Assembly (NCBI GenBank): GCA_036520135.1
Contig: DATDKF010000225.1
Span: 1 to 7,580 of the forward strand
Source of the DNA: DASSUW01 sp036520135
GTDB taxonomy: Bacteria; Actinomycetota; Thermoleophilia; Solirubrobacterales; Solirubrobacteraceae
Reading direction: 5' to 3'
DNA length: 7,580 nt
Below are positions 1 through 6,829 of the stretch, one piece after another. The stretch's first letter is position 1. Every line of letters starts with the position of its first letter. A program made the position numbers and the translations under genes. The notes under the pieces are model-generated. The model ran no database searches and had not been told where the DNA came from. It worked only from the letters and a program-made list of their open reading frames with translations.

Positions 1-1010
1 AGCCCGGCGCACACCCAATTGTGAGCCCCCGCGCCGCCGGCCCACAGCTTCGCCGCAAGCCGGTCCTGCTCGGCCTTGGACGCCTGATACGCCTGCGGGG
101 TCGAGCCGCCGAGGCCGCGCCAGGTGGACGGGAGGATCTGGTAGTAGCCGGACGCGCCGGCGCTGTTGGGCGGGAGGTTCTGGCCGCCCGACTCGCACTG
201 CACGATCGGCCACGGGATCGCCCACGGGCCGCCGGGCCCGACACCGCTGGCAGCCTCGCGCGCGAGCCGCTCGCGCTCGGCGATCAGCTTCCCCAGCGCG
301 CGCTCGGCGGCCGCGCGGCCGGCGCGCGTACCGGCCAGCGCCTCGGCGCGGGCGGCGCGCACGCGCGTGAGCGTCGCCTGGCGCTGGCCGAGCCCGGCGC
401 GCATGCTCGCGAGCGCATCGCGGCGGCGTTGCACGGCCTCGGCCGCGGCGCGGCGCTGCACCTCGAGGTCGGCGAGCCTGGCCGCCTGGCGGCTCGTCTC
501 GTCCCGCGCGGCGTGCACGCGGGCGACGATCTCGCCGTTGCGCTGCTGCAGGCGCTTGACGTACTCGACCCGTTCGATCAGGTCCGCGAAGCTGTCGGCG
601 CCGATCACGAGCGACACGACGTCCGGCTGGTCGTGCTTGTAGGACGACACGAGCTGGGCGGCGAGCTCCTCGCGGCCTGCCGCGAGGCGCTTGCGCAGCC
701 GCGCCAGCCGTGCGCGCTCGGAGCGCAGGCGCTCCTGCGTCGCCTGCAGCTTCGCCACGGCCGCCGCGAGGTCGGCCTCGACCTCGGTCAGCCGCCCCTG
801 GACGATCGCGATCTCGCGCTGGGCGCGCGCGAGCAGCTCGTCGAGCCGGCCGATCGCGCCCGAGAGCTGGCGCTCGCGTTCGCGGCCGCGCTCGATCCGG
901 CCGCGCAGCGTCGATTCGTCCTGCGACGACGCGGGCATGGGAAGCACCGCCCAGAGGGCGAGCACGGCCAGGATGAGACCCGCGGGGCGTAACCGGCGCC
1001 ACGACGGCAT
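1..1010 (-). CDS. Secreted coiled-coil protein with C-terminal Rpf-like transglycosylase domain (3' end cut by window)
   Basis: Likely an exported peptidoglycan-cleaving enzyme that acts in the cell wall. About 336 codons are visible and the frame is still open at base 1; the last residues seen (HNWVCAGL) look like the natural end of this domain, so few are probably missing. Residues 1-30 form a Sec signal peptide: WRRLR, then a hydrophobic GLILAVLALWAVL core, with probable cleavage near PASS-Q. Residues 33-250 are almost all charged/Leu/Ala coiled coil. Residues 118-157 (SSYKHDQPDVVSLVIGADSF and the following stretch) match the PcsB/CwlO-type coiled-coil domain. Residues 263-337 are an Rpf/transglycosylase-like fold: CESGG with presumed catalytic Glu273, then SGYYQILPSTW. 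Cys272 and Cys334 sit where Rpf domains form a disulfide. PcsB-type coiled coils in other bacteria are controlled by FtsEX; applying that here is inference. The ATG at 1010 is chosen because it gives the signal peptide; its RBS is weak (TAGGG). It lies 49 bases behind the methyltransferase. Confidence 0.9.
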   Translation of the reverse strand, partial: MPSWRRLRPAGLILAVLALWAVLPMPASSQDESTLRGRIERGRERERQLSGAIGRLDELLARAQREIAIVQGRLTEVEADLAAAVAKLQATQERLRSERARLARLRKRLAAGREELAAQLVSSYKHDQPDVVSLVIGADSFADLIERVEYVKRLQQRNGEIVARVHAARDETSRQAARLADLEVQRRAAAEAVQRRRDALASMRAGLGQRQATLTRVRAARAEALAGTRAGRAAAERALGKLIAERERLAREAASGVGPGGPWAIPWPIVQCESGGQNLPPNSAGASGYYQILPSTWRGLGGSTPQAYQASKAEQDRLAAKLWAGGAGAHNWVCAG

Positions 1011-1059
1011 GGCGCGCGACCCTAGCGCTGCGGACCCGTCCGGCGTGCGCTTGCAAGGT

Positions 1060-2070
1060 TCAGTGCAGCGCGAAGAACCGCAGCATCTCGTGCTCGATCG
1101 GGGCGATCGCGGCCTCGGGGAACCCCGCCTCGGCGGCCAGCGCGAGCACCGTCTCGGGCGCGACGACGCCGCCCATCGCGGCCGACGGCTGCTCGGCCAT
1201 CGCGGTCGGCAGGCAGTGGACCACGCTCACGAGGTGCACGAAGCGCTCGAACGGGCCCTCGGCGCGGCGCTCGGCGATCAGGACGATCCCGTCGGCGGCC
1301 AGCTGAGCGCGCAGCGCCCGCAGCGTCTCGCCCGGCCGGGCCAGGTGGTGCAGCGAGTCGAACAGCGTGATCAGGTCGTACGGGCCGCCGAGCCCGGAGT
1401 CGGACGCGTCGCGGACGTGGAAGCGGACGTCGACGCCGGCCGCGCGCGCGTTCGCCCGCGCGAGGTCGATCGACGCCTCGTCCAGATCGGCGCCCTCGAC
1501 GGCGGCCGCCGGGTAGTGGCGCGCGAGCTCGACGGCGGCGAGGCCGGCGCCGCAGCCGACGTCGATCGCCCGCCCGCCGGCCGACAGCCGGTCGTGGACA
1601 TCCGGCAGCGCCGCGATCCAGGCGCCGACGCCGTGCCGGTAGAGCGGGCGGCTGAGGTCCTGTTGGGCGTCGCGGAACTCCGCGCCGTAGCGCTCGTACC
1701 CGACGCCTCCGCCGTGGCGAAATGCGTCGAGCAGCTCGCGCATCACCAGCGCGCCGGTCGCGTTCATCGCGGCCAGCGGCGCGAGGTAGGCCGGGCTCTC
1801 GCGGTCGACCAGCCCTTCCGCGTGCTCGGGCGGCAGCCGGTAGTGGCCGTCGTCGGCTTCGACGATCCCGCACACCGCCTGCGCGCGGGCCCACTCCTGG
1901 ACGTAGCGCTCGTGGGTGCCTGTCGCGGCGGCCAGCTCGGCGGCGGTGAGCGGCCCGCCCTCGGCGAGCGCCCGGTACAAGCCGAGGCGGTCGCCGAGGT
2001 AAACGGTCGCGAGCTCGAGCGAGGCGGTGGCGGCGCCGAACAGGCGGCCCGCGAACGCGTCAGTGGTCAT
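1060..2070 (-). CDS. Class I SAM-dependent methyltransferase with N-terminal winged-helix domain (Rv2258c-like)
   Basis: A 336-residue cytoplasmic protein predicted to transfer a methyl group from S-adenosylmethionine; the acceptor is unknown. Residues 1-85 form a helical, winged-helix-like module (YLGDRLGLYRAL, TAAELAAATG, ERYVQEW, GIVEADDGHYRL). This is typical of O-methyltransferase-like proteins such as mycobacterial Rv2258c, where it serves dimerisation or substrate binding rather than DNA binding. The Rossmann core follows: motif I AIDVGCGAG at 168-176, the acidic ribose-binding strand GADLDEAS with Asp195/Asp197 at 193-200, VRDAS around Asp221, and YDLITLFDSLHHL at 231-243. The C-terminus, MLRFFALH, resembles the family's usual ending. 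Its ATG overlaps the stop of the amidase in ATGA, with a strong GAGGAGG ribosome-binding site seven bases upstream, so the start is well fixed and translation is probably coupled. Length is normal and no motif is missing. The SAM fold is certain; the substrate and pathway are not. Confidence 0.93.
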   Translation of the reverse strand: MTTDAFAGRLFGAATASLELATVYLGDRLGLYRALAEGGPLTAAELAAATGTHERYVQEWARAQAVCGIVEADDGHYRLPPEHAEGLVDRESPAYLAPLAAMNATGALVMRELLDAFRHGGGVGYERYGAEFRDAQQDLSRPLYRHGVGAWIAALPDVHDRLSAGGRAIDVGCGAGLAAVELARHYPAAAVEGADLDEASIDLARANARAAGVDVRFHVRDASDSGLGGPYDLITLFDSLHHLARPGETLRALRAQLAADGIVLIAERRAEGPFERFVHLVSVVHCLPTAMAEQPSAAMGGVVAPETVLALAAEAGFPEAAIAPIEHEMLRFFALH

Positions 2071-3407
2071 CGCAGCGCCTCCTCGAGCTGGGCGGCGACC
2101 GCGAGCACGAGGTCGTCGCGCCCGCGGGCGGCCACGATCTGCACGCCGGTGGTCTCCCCCACCGGGATCGTGATCGCCGGCTGGCCGGTGATGTTGAACA
2201 CGCGCACGAACGCGCTGAAGCGCGTGGCGTCGTCGGTGATGCCGATCTGCGCGCGCAGCGTCTCGAGCTCGATCGGCAGCCGGGTCAGTGTCGGCGTGAC
2301 GAGCACCCCGTCCTCAGGCCACGGGTCGACGATCCGGTGCGCGTAGCCGTCCAGCGCCGCGACCGCCTCGTCGAGCGCGGCGGGCGGCACGGGCGGGCCG
2401 TCGATCAGCCAGCCGCGGGTGGCCGGCTCGAGCCGGTCGGGGTCGACCGGGCGGCCGTGCAGGCGCTCGAGCATCGCGATGACCGAGCGCATCCCCGCGG
2501 TCCCGGCCGCCATCCACGCGCTCGGGAACGCGTCGTCGTCCCAGTCCGGGGCCTCCTCGCGCACGTCGTGCCCGAGGCCGGAGAGCAGCTCGGCCGCACG
2601 CTCGGCGGCCGCGCGCGGCTCGGGGTCCACCGGGATCGCCAGCGGCGCCGAGAGCGCGACCCGGACCGGCACGGGGCCGTCGACACGCACTGCCGCGAAG
2701 CGGTCGGTACCCGCCATCACGTCGAGCGCCGCAGCGGCGTCGCGCACGGTGCGCGCGATCGGCCCGAAGACGGCGATGTCCCGGACGCCCATGAGTCCGT
2801 CGATGTCCGGCCCGTTGGGGACGAGACCGGAGCTCGGCTTGAGGCCGACCACGCCGCAGCACGCGGCCGGGATGCGGATCGAGCCGCCGAAGTCGCTGCC
2901 GTCGCACAGCGCGACGAGGCCGGCCGCGACCGCCGCCGCGCTCCCGCCCGACGAGCCGCCCGGCGACAGCCGCGGGTCGCGCGGGTTGCGGGTCGCGCCG
3001 TGGCGCGTCGGCTCGGTGACCGGCCGCAGCCCGAGCTCGGGCGTGTTCGTCCGGCCGATGAGGATCGCGCCCGCCTCGCGCAGGCGGGCGACGTGCGGCG
3101 CGTCGTAGTCGGCGACCCAGTCGCCGAACGCCGCGCTGCCGTGCGTCGTCCGCACGCCGGCGGTCGGCGCGAGCAGGTCCTTGATCCCGATCGGCACGCC
3201 GCACAGCGGCCGCGGATCGCCGGGCCGCACCTGGGCGGCCTCGGCCAGCGCCCGCTCGCCGCAAAGCGTCACGAACGCGTTCAGCTCGGCCTGGCGCTCG
3301 ATCTCCGCCAGCGCCGCCTCGGCCAGCTCGACGGCCGACACCTCGCCCGAGCGAACCAGCGCCGTCTGCTCGAGCGCCGTGGCCTGATTCGTCACGGTCG
3401 CCATCAT
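2067..3407 (-). CDS. Amidase-signature family hydrolase
   Basis: A cytoplasmic amide (possibly ester or carbamate) hydrolase of the amidase signature family, about 446 residues with an ATG at 3407. The Ser-cisSer-Lys triad is complete. Lys76 lies in GVPIGIKDLL, the cis-serine Ser152 in SPGGSSGGS, and the nucleophile Ser176 in GSDFGGSIRIP; the 24-residue spacing between the two serines matches characterised members. Other family marks are GRTNTPELGL and FNITGQPAITIPVG near the C-terminus. It is probably not GatA: no gatB or gatC is adjacent and the neighbour is a methyltransferase. The substrate cannot be inferred. Start choice: two adjacent ATGs at 3407 and 3404 begin the sequence that looks like the family N-terminus (TNQATALEQTALVRSG); a GTG at 3431 would add eight unlikely residues (MRGSGLGA). 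None has a good RBS, but the 3407 ATG overlaps the stop of the upstream small ORF, which suggests coupling. The stop overlaps the methyltransferase start. Confidence 0.93.
   Translation of the reverse strand: MMATVTNQATALEQTALVRSGEVSAVELAEAALAEIERQAELNAFVTLCGERALAEAAQVRPGDPRPLCGVPIGIKDLLAPTAGVRTTHGSAAFGDWVADYDAPHVARLREAGAILIGRTNTPELGLRPVTEPTRHGATRNPRDPRLSPGGSSGGSAAAVAAGLVALCDGSDFGGSIRIPAACCGVVGLKPSSGLVPNGPDIDGLMGVRDIAVFGPIARTVRDAAAALDVMAGTDRFAAVRVDGPVPVRVALSAPLAIPVDPEPRAAAERAAELLSGLGHDVREEAPDWDDDAFPSAWMAAGTAGMRSVIAMLERLHGRPVDPDRLEPATRGWLIDGPPVPPAALDEAVAALDGYAHRIVDPWPEDGVLVTPTLTRLPIELETLRAQIGITDDATRFSAFVRVFNITGQPAITIPVGETTGVQIVAARGRDDLVLAVAAQLEEALR
2078..2084 (-). promoter_or_regulatory. Strong ribosome-binding site for the methyltransferase
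   Basis: GAGGAGG read on the minus strand, seven bases before the methyltransferase ATG at 2070 and inside the last codons of the amidase (encoding part of LEEALR). It fixes the methyltransferase start and supports coupled translation of the pair. It is the best Shine-Dalgarno match I found in front of any gene in the window. Confidence 0.8.
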
Positions 3408-3493
3408 CGCGCCCAGTCCGGAGCCTCGCACGCCCGGCCCGGCGTACCGCCGAGGACCAGCACGTCGACAGTTGTTGTGGTGGTGGTGGTCAT
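3404..3493 (-). CDS. 29-residue ORF resembling the N-terminus of an FAD-dependent oxidoreductase; possible remnant or leader peptide
   Basis: An ATG at 3493 opens 29 codons: Met, seven threonines, VDVLVLGGTPG, then RACEAPDWAR and TGA. The TGA overlaps the amidase ATG at 3407 as ATGA. The VDVLVLGGTPG segment looks like the first beta strand and dinucleotide-binding loop of FAD-dependent oxidoreductases that start with DV-V-GGTPGG, but the rest of the Rossmann fold is absent. It could be the stump of a deleted gene, a short translated leader that couples to the amidase, or a chance frame. The chance reading has weight because the same frame is open for a long way upstream through the antisense of the regulator. 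No Shine-Dalgarno sequence is seen before the ATG. I describe it but assign no function. Confidence 0.3.
   Translation of the reverse strand: MTTTTTTTVDVLVLGGTPGRACEAPDWAR
3471..3490. repeat. Short GTT/GTG triplet repeat (ACC/ACA codons on minus strand)
   Basis: Plus-strand triplets GTT GTT, then GTG four times, then GT. On the minus strand this reads as the ACC/ACA/ACT codons that encode the polythreonine start of the small ORF. The unit is three bases, so length changes would not shift that frame. It stands out because the rest of the window lacks such simple-sequence tracts. Confidence 0.6.
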
Positions 3494-3562
3494 GCGCGCA
3501 GGATGCGCGGCGAGCGCGAATGCACCGTGAAAGGCCGCGTAAAACGTGGGAGCCTTGCCGCG
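3494..3562. promoter_or_regulatory. Divergent intergenic region, likely promoter zone for the regulator and the amidase group
   Basis: About 69 bases separate the minus-strand small ORF from the regulator ATG (156 bases to the amidase ATG). The stretch from about 3517 to 3547 is distinctly richer in A and T than its surroundings, including GTGAAAGG and GTAAAACG. TAAAAC at 3540-3545 could pass for a plus-strand -10 element, but no convincing -35 lies at the right distance. An 8-base perfect palindrome, TGCGCGCA, lies at 3493-3500. Since the region lies between divergent genes it must carry at least the regulator's promoter unless transcription starts further away; the exact elements are not resolved. 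Confidence 0.4.
3548..3552 (+). promoter_or_regulatory. Probable ribosome-binding site of the regulator
   Basis: GGGAG lies ten bases before the ATG at 3563. It favours that ATG over the in-frame ATG at 3503, which has no properly spaced Shine-Dalgarno sequence. Confidence 0.5.
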
Positions 3563-6500
3563 ATGCTCCGCGTCCGGGTGCTCGGAGAGCTGGCGCTCGA
3601 GCGGGACGGCGCGCCGCTGGCGCCGCCCGCGGGACGGCGGCTGCGCGGCCTGCTCGGCTGGCTCGCGCTGCATCCCGGCCCGCACGCGCGCAGCGAGGTG
3701 GCCGGCGTCCTGTGGCCGGACGTGCTCGACGAGAGCGCCCGCACGAGCCTGCGCACCGCGCTCGCCGAGCTGCGCCGCACGCTCGGCGACGACGCGCTCG
3801 TTGGCACGCGCGACACGGTCGCGCTGGCGCCGGACGTGTGGGTCGACGCGCGGACGTTCGACGCGCTGATCGGCGAGGACCGGCTCGACGACGCGCTCGA
3901 GCTCGTGCGCGGGCCGCTGCTCGAGGACCTCGCCGAGGAGTGGGTGTTCGCCGAGCGCGACCGCCGCCGCGAGCAGGTGCGCGACGCGCTCGGCCGGCTG
4001 GCGGCGCGTGCGGAAGCGGCGGGCGACCTGCGCGGCGCGATCGACCGCACGCGCGAGCAGATCACGCTCGACCCGCTGGCCGAGGCCGCCCACCGCGACC
4101 TGATCCGCCGGCTGGCGGCCGCCGGCGACCGGCCGGCCGCGCTCGCCGCCTACGCGCACCTGCGCGAGCTGCTGGCGCGCGAGCTCGGGATCGCCCCCGG
4201 CGAGGCGACCAGCGCGTTGGCGGCGGAGATCCGCGGCGCCGAGCCGCCGCCGCCGCTCCCGGCGCCGCTCGCGCGGCGCCACCGCAGCCCGTTCGTGGGC
4301 CGCGCCGACGCGCTCGCGCGGCTGCGAGAGGCCGCGGCCGCGCACCGGCTCGTGCTGCTCTCCGGCGAGCCCGGGATCGGTAAGACGCGGCTCGCTGCCC
4401 AGCTCGCCCAGACCGCCCAGGCGACCGTGCTCTACGGCCGCGCCGACGAAGAGGCGATCGCGCCCTACCAGCCGTTCGCCGAGGCGCTGCGGCCGTTCCT
4501 CGCCGGGCGGCCGGCCGAGCGCCTGCGCGGCCCGCTGGCGGGCGAGCTCGCCCACCTGGTCCCCGACCAGGCCGACCGGCTGCCGGCGCCGCCCCTCGCC
4601 GCGGCGCGCGACCCGGCGGGCGCCCGCTACCGGCTGTTCGAGGCCACGGCGGCGACGCTCGCGAGCGCCGCGGCCGAACGCCCGCTGCTGCTGGTGCTCG
4701 ACGACCTCCACTGGGCCGATCGGCCGACGCTGCTGCTCCTGCGCCACCTCGCGCGCGCGGAGCTCGGGCCGGTGGCGATCCTCGCCACGTACCGCGAGCG
4801 GTCGCCGGCGCTGGCCGATGTGCTCGCCGACCTGCAGCGCGACGACCCGCCGGTGCGCGTGGAGCTGGGCGGGCTCGACGAGCGCGAGGTCGACGCACTC
4901 GTGACCGCCTGGCTGGGCGCCGACGCTCCCGGCGAGCTGACCGGCTCGGTGCTCAGCGACACCGGCGGCAACCCGTTCTTCGTCGAGGAGGTGCTGCGCC
5001 AGCTGCGCGAGGGCGGCGACGCCGGCGTACCCGACACGGTCAAGGAGGTGCTGGCCGAGCGCCTCGCACGCCTCGGCGACGACGCCCGCGACACCCTGCT
5101 GCTCGCCGCCGCGGCCGGTCCCGAGATCGACGCGGCGCTGCTCGACGAGGCGAGCGATCTCTCACGCGAAGGGCTCGCCGAGTCGCTCGACGCCGCGCTC
5201 GCCGCGCACCTGATCCGCGAGGAGGCCCGCGGCTACGCGTTCACCCACGCGCTCGTGCGCGAGGCGATCTACGAGCAGGTCTCGGCGCCGCGCCGCGCGC
5301 TGCTGCACGGCCGGCTCGCGGCGGCGCTGGAGCGCACCGGCGCCGCGCCGGCCGAGCTCGCGTACCACTATCTGCTCGCCGGCGGCCCGGCCGCCAAGGC
5401 GGTCGAGTACTCGGCGCGCGCGGCCGCCGCCGCGATGGGCCGGCTCGCGTACGAGGAGGCCGCGCGCCACTACGAGCGGGCGCTGGCGATGCCGGCGGAC
5501 CGGCGCGGCGAGCTGCTCGCCGGCCTCGGCGAGGCGCACCTGCGCGCCGGCGACGTTCCCGCCTCGCGCGAGTCGTTCTCCGCCGCCGCGGCGGCGGCGC
5601 GCGAGCGCGGGGACGCGGCGCTGCTGGCCCGCGCCGCGCTCGGCCGCAGCGGCCTGAGCGTCACCGTGCTCGGCCACGATCCCGAGACCGTCGCGCTGCT
5701 CGAGGAGGCGCTCGCGGCGACGACCGACGTCGCGATGCGCGCCCGCCTGCTCGGCCGGCTGGCGAGCGAGCTCTACCACTCTCCGCCGGTCGCGCGGCGC
5801 GAGCAGCTGAGCGCGGAGGCCGTGGCGCTCGCGCGCCGCGCCGGCGCCCCCGGCGCGCTGGCCGACGCGCTGAGCGCGCGCCACGTCGCGCTCTGGAGCC
5901 CGCCGCGCCTCGAGGAGCGGCTCGCGCTGGCCGGCGAGATGATCGCCCTGGACAGCCCCGAGGCGGTGCTGCAGGGCCGCAACTGGCGCGTCCTGGACCT
6001 GCTCGAGCTCGGCGACGTCGCGGCCGCGCGGCGCGAGATCGACGAGCACGCCGCGCTCGCCGACGCGCTGCGGCTCCCGGGCTACCAGTGGTGGGCGCCG
6101 ATGTGGCGGGCGATGCTCGCGTTCCTGGAGGGCCGGATCGACGACGCGGTCGCGCTGCGGGCCGAGGCGGTCGAGATCGGCCGGCGCGCGAGCGACCAGG
6201 TGGCCGAGCTCTTCAACTGGATCCAGATGGTGTTCCTGGACCTCGAGCGCGAGCCGATCGCGCCGGACACGAGCACCGACGTGCCGGACCGCGTCGCGGT
6301 GCAGGCCGTGCAGTCGGCGTTCCGCAGCGACCTGCCGCTGATCTACGCCGAGATGGGCCGCACCGAGGACGCGCGGCGCGAGCTGGCGGCGCTGGCCGAG
6401 GGCGGCTTTGCGGCGGTGGCGAGCGACATGAACTGGCTCGCGTCGATGGCTGGGCTGGCGCAGGGGGCGGCGCTGCTCGGCGACACGGCGCGGGCGGCCG

Positions 6501-6829
6501 AGCTGTACGACCGGCTGCTCCCCTACCGCGGCCGCGCCGTGCTGGTCGGCCGCGCGGCGCTGTGCCTCGGGCCGGTGGAGATGCAGCTCGGCATCCTCGC
6601 GGGCACGCTCGGCCGCCGCGAGCAGGCGGAGCGGCACTTCGACGCGGCGGCCGCCTGGTCCGAGCGGGTCGGCGCGCGGCCGTGGGCGATCTGGACCGCG
6701 ATCCACCGCGCCGAGCAGCTCGGCGGCACGGCCGGCGCGGCGGCCGCCGAAGCCGAGCGGATCGGCTTCGGCCGCGCCGCCGCGCGGGCGCGTGCGGTGG
6801 CTCAGGCGGCCGCGGGCGCCGGGGCGTAG
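3563..6829 (+). CDS. SARP/BTAD-type transcriptional regulator with AAA-type ATPase domain and helical-repeat C-terminus
   Basis: A 1088-residue cytoplasmic STAND-like regulator. Residues 1-90 form an OmpR-type winged-helix DNA-binding domain (MLRVRVLGEL, RRLRGLLGWLALHPG, SLRTALAELRRTLGDD). Residues 93-225 are the bacterial transcriptional activator domain (VDARTFDAL, then YAHLRELLARELGIAPG). A Pro-rich linker leads to the ATPase: FVGRADAL at 244-251, Walker A GEPGIGKT at 268-275, Walker B LLLVLDDLHWAD at 375-386, and the GNPFFVEEVL element at 469-478. Residues 561-590 (THALVREAIYEQV onward) mark the end of the ATPase arm. From about 595 to the end are Ala/Leu-rich, TPR-like helical pairs, probably the sensing or partner-binding part. 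No LuxR-type HTH is visible at the C-terminus, so DNA binding rests on the N-terminus as in AfsR-like proteins. The start at 3563 begins the conserved MLRVRVLGEL strand and has a GGGAG site; an in-frame ATG at 3503 would add 20 basic residues that look unlike the family. It is divergent from the amidase group. Target genes and ligand are unknown. Confidence 0.92.
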   Translation: MLRVRVLGELALERDGAPLAPPAGRRLRGLLGWLALHPGPHARSEVAGVLWPDVLDESARTSLRTALAELRRTLGDDALVGTRDTVALAPDVWVDARTFDALIGEDRLDDALELVRGPLLEDLAEEWVFAERDRRREQVRDALGRLAARAEAAGDLRGAIDRTREQITLDPLAEAAHRDLIRRLAAAGDRPAALAAYAHLRELLARELGIAPGEATSALAAEIRGAEPPPPLPAPLARRHRSPFVGRADALARLREAAAAHRLVLLSGEPGIGKTRLAAQLAQTAQATVLYGRADEEAIAPYQPFAEALRPFLAGRPAERLRGPLAGELAHLVPDQADRLPAPPLAAARDPAGARYRLFEATAATLASAAAERPLLLVLDDLHWADRPTLLLLRHLARAELGPVAILATYRERSPALADVLADLQRDDPPVRVELGGLDEREVDALVTAWLGADAPGELTGSVLSDTGGNPFFVEEVLRQLREGGDAGVPDTVKEVLAERLARLGDDARDTLLLAAAAGPEIDAALLDEASDLSREGLAESLDAALAAHLIREEARGYAFTHALVREAIYEQVSAPRRALLHGRLAAALERTGAAPAELAYHYLLAGGPAAKAVEYSARAAAAAMGRLAYEEAARHYERALAMPADRRGELLAGLGEAHLRAGDVPASRESFSAAAAAARERGDAALLARAALGRSGLSVTVLGHDPETVALLEEALAATTDVAMRARLLGRLASELYHSPPVARREQLSAEAVALARRAGAPGALADALSARHVALWSPPRLEERLALAGEMIALDSPEAVLQGRNWRVLDLLELGDVAAARREIDEHAALADALRLPGYQWWAPMWRAMLAFLEGRIDDAVALRAEAVEIGRRASDQVAELFNWIQMVFLDLEREPIAPDTSTDVPDRVAVQAVQSAFRSDLPLIYAEMGRTEDARRELAALAEGGFAAVASDMNWLASMAGLAQGAALLGDTARAAELYDRLLPYRGRAVLVGRAALCLGPVEMQLGILAGTLGRREQAERHFDAAAAWSERVGARPWAIWTAIHRAEQLGGTAGAAAAEAERIGFGRAAARARAVAQAAAGAGA

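Noticed and set aside
21..992. Plus-strand open frame over the transglycosylase gene
   Set aside because: The minus strand gives a signal peptide, a coherent coiled coil and the CESGG catalytic domain; the plus frame is Arg/Ala/Gly-rich noise.
1031..1042. Inverted repeat CGGACCCGTCCG between the methyltransferase and transglycosylase genes
   Set aside because: The stem is only five base pairs with a two-base loop and there is no T tract on either strand, so it does not qualify as a terminator and is common by chance at this GC content.
3408..3431. GTG start extending the amidase by eight residues
   Set aside because: The extension MRGSGLGA adds nothing recognisable and no RBS precedes it; the tandem ATGs at 3407/3404 better fit the family N-terminus.
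691..3530. Long overlapping plus-strand frames opposite the methyltransferase and amidase
   Set aside because: No conserved motif in either, while the minus strand has complete SAM-binding and amidase signatures.
3503..3562. 20-residue N-terminal extension of the regulator from the ATG at 3503
   Set aside because: The added residues are basic and unlike the family, the ATG lacks a spaced Shine-Dalgarno sequence, and the conserved first strand begins at the 3563 ATG.
3404..4747. Long minus-strand open frame antisense to the N-terminal half of the regulator
   Set aside because: Its translation is a low-complexity run of Arg, Gly, Ala and Glu with no domain, as expected antisense to a GC-rich gene. 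The opposite strand encodes unmistakable winged-helix, BTAD and Walker motifs. Only its last 29 codons, outside the regulator, are listed separately.
5162..6706. 514-codon minus-strand open frame antisense to the regulator C-terminus
   Set aside because: Composition is dominated by Arg, Ala, His and Gln without recognisable motifs; it is a shadow of codon usage in the regulator.
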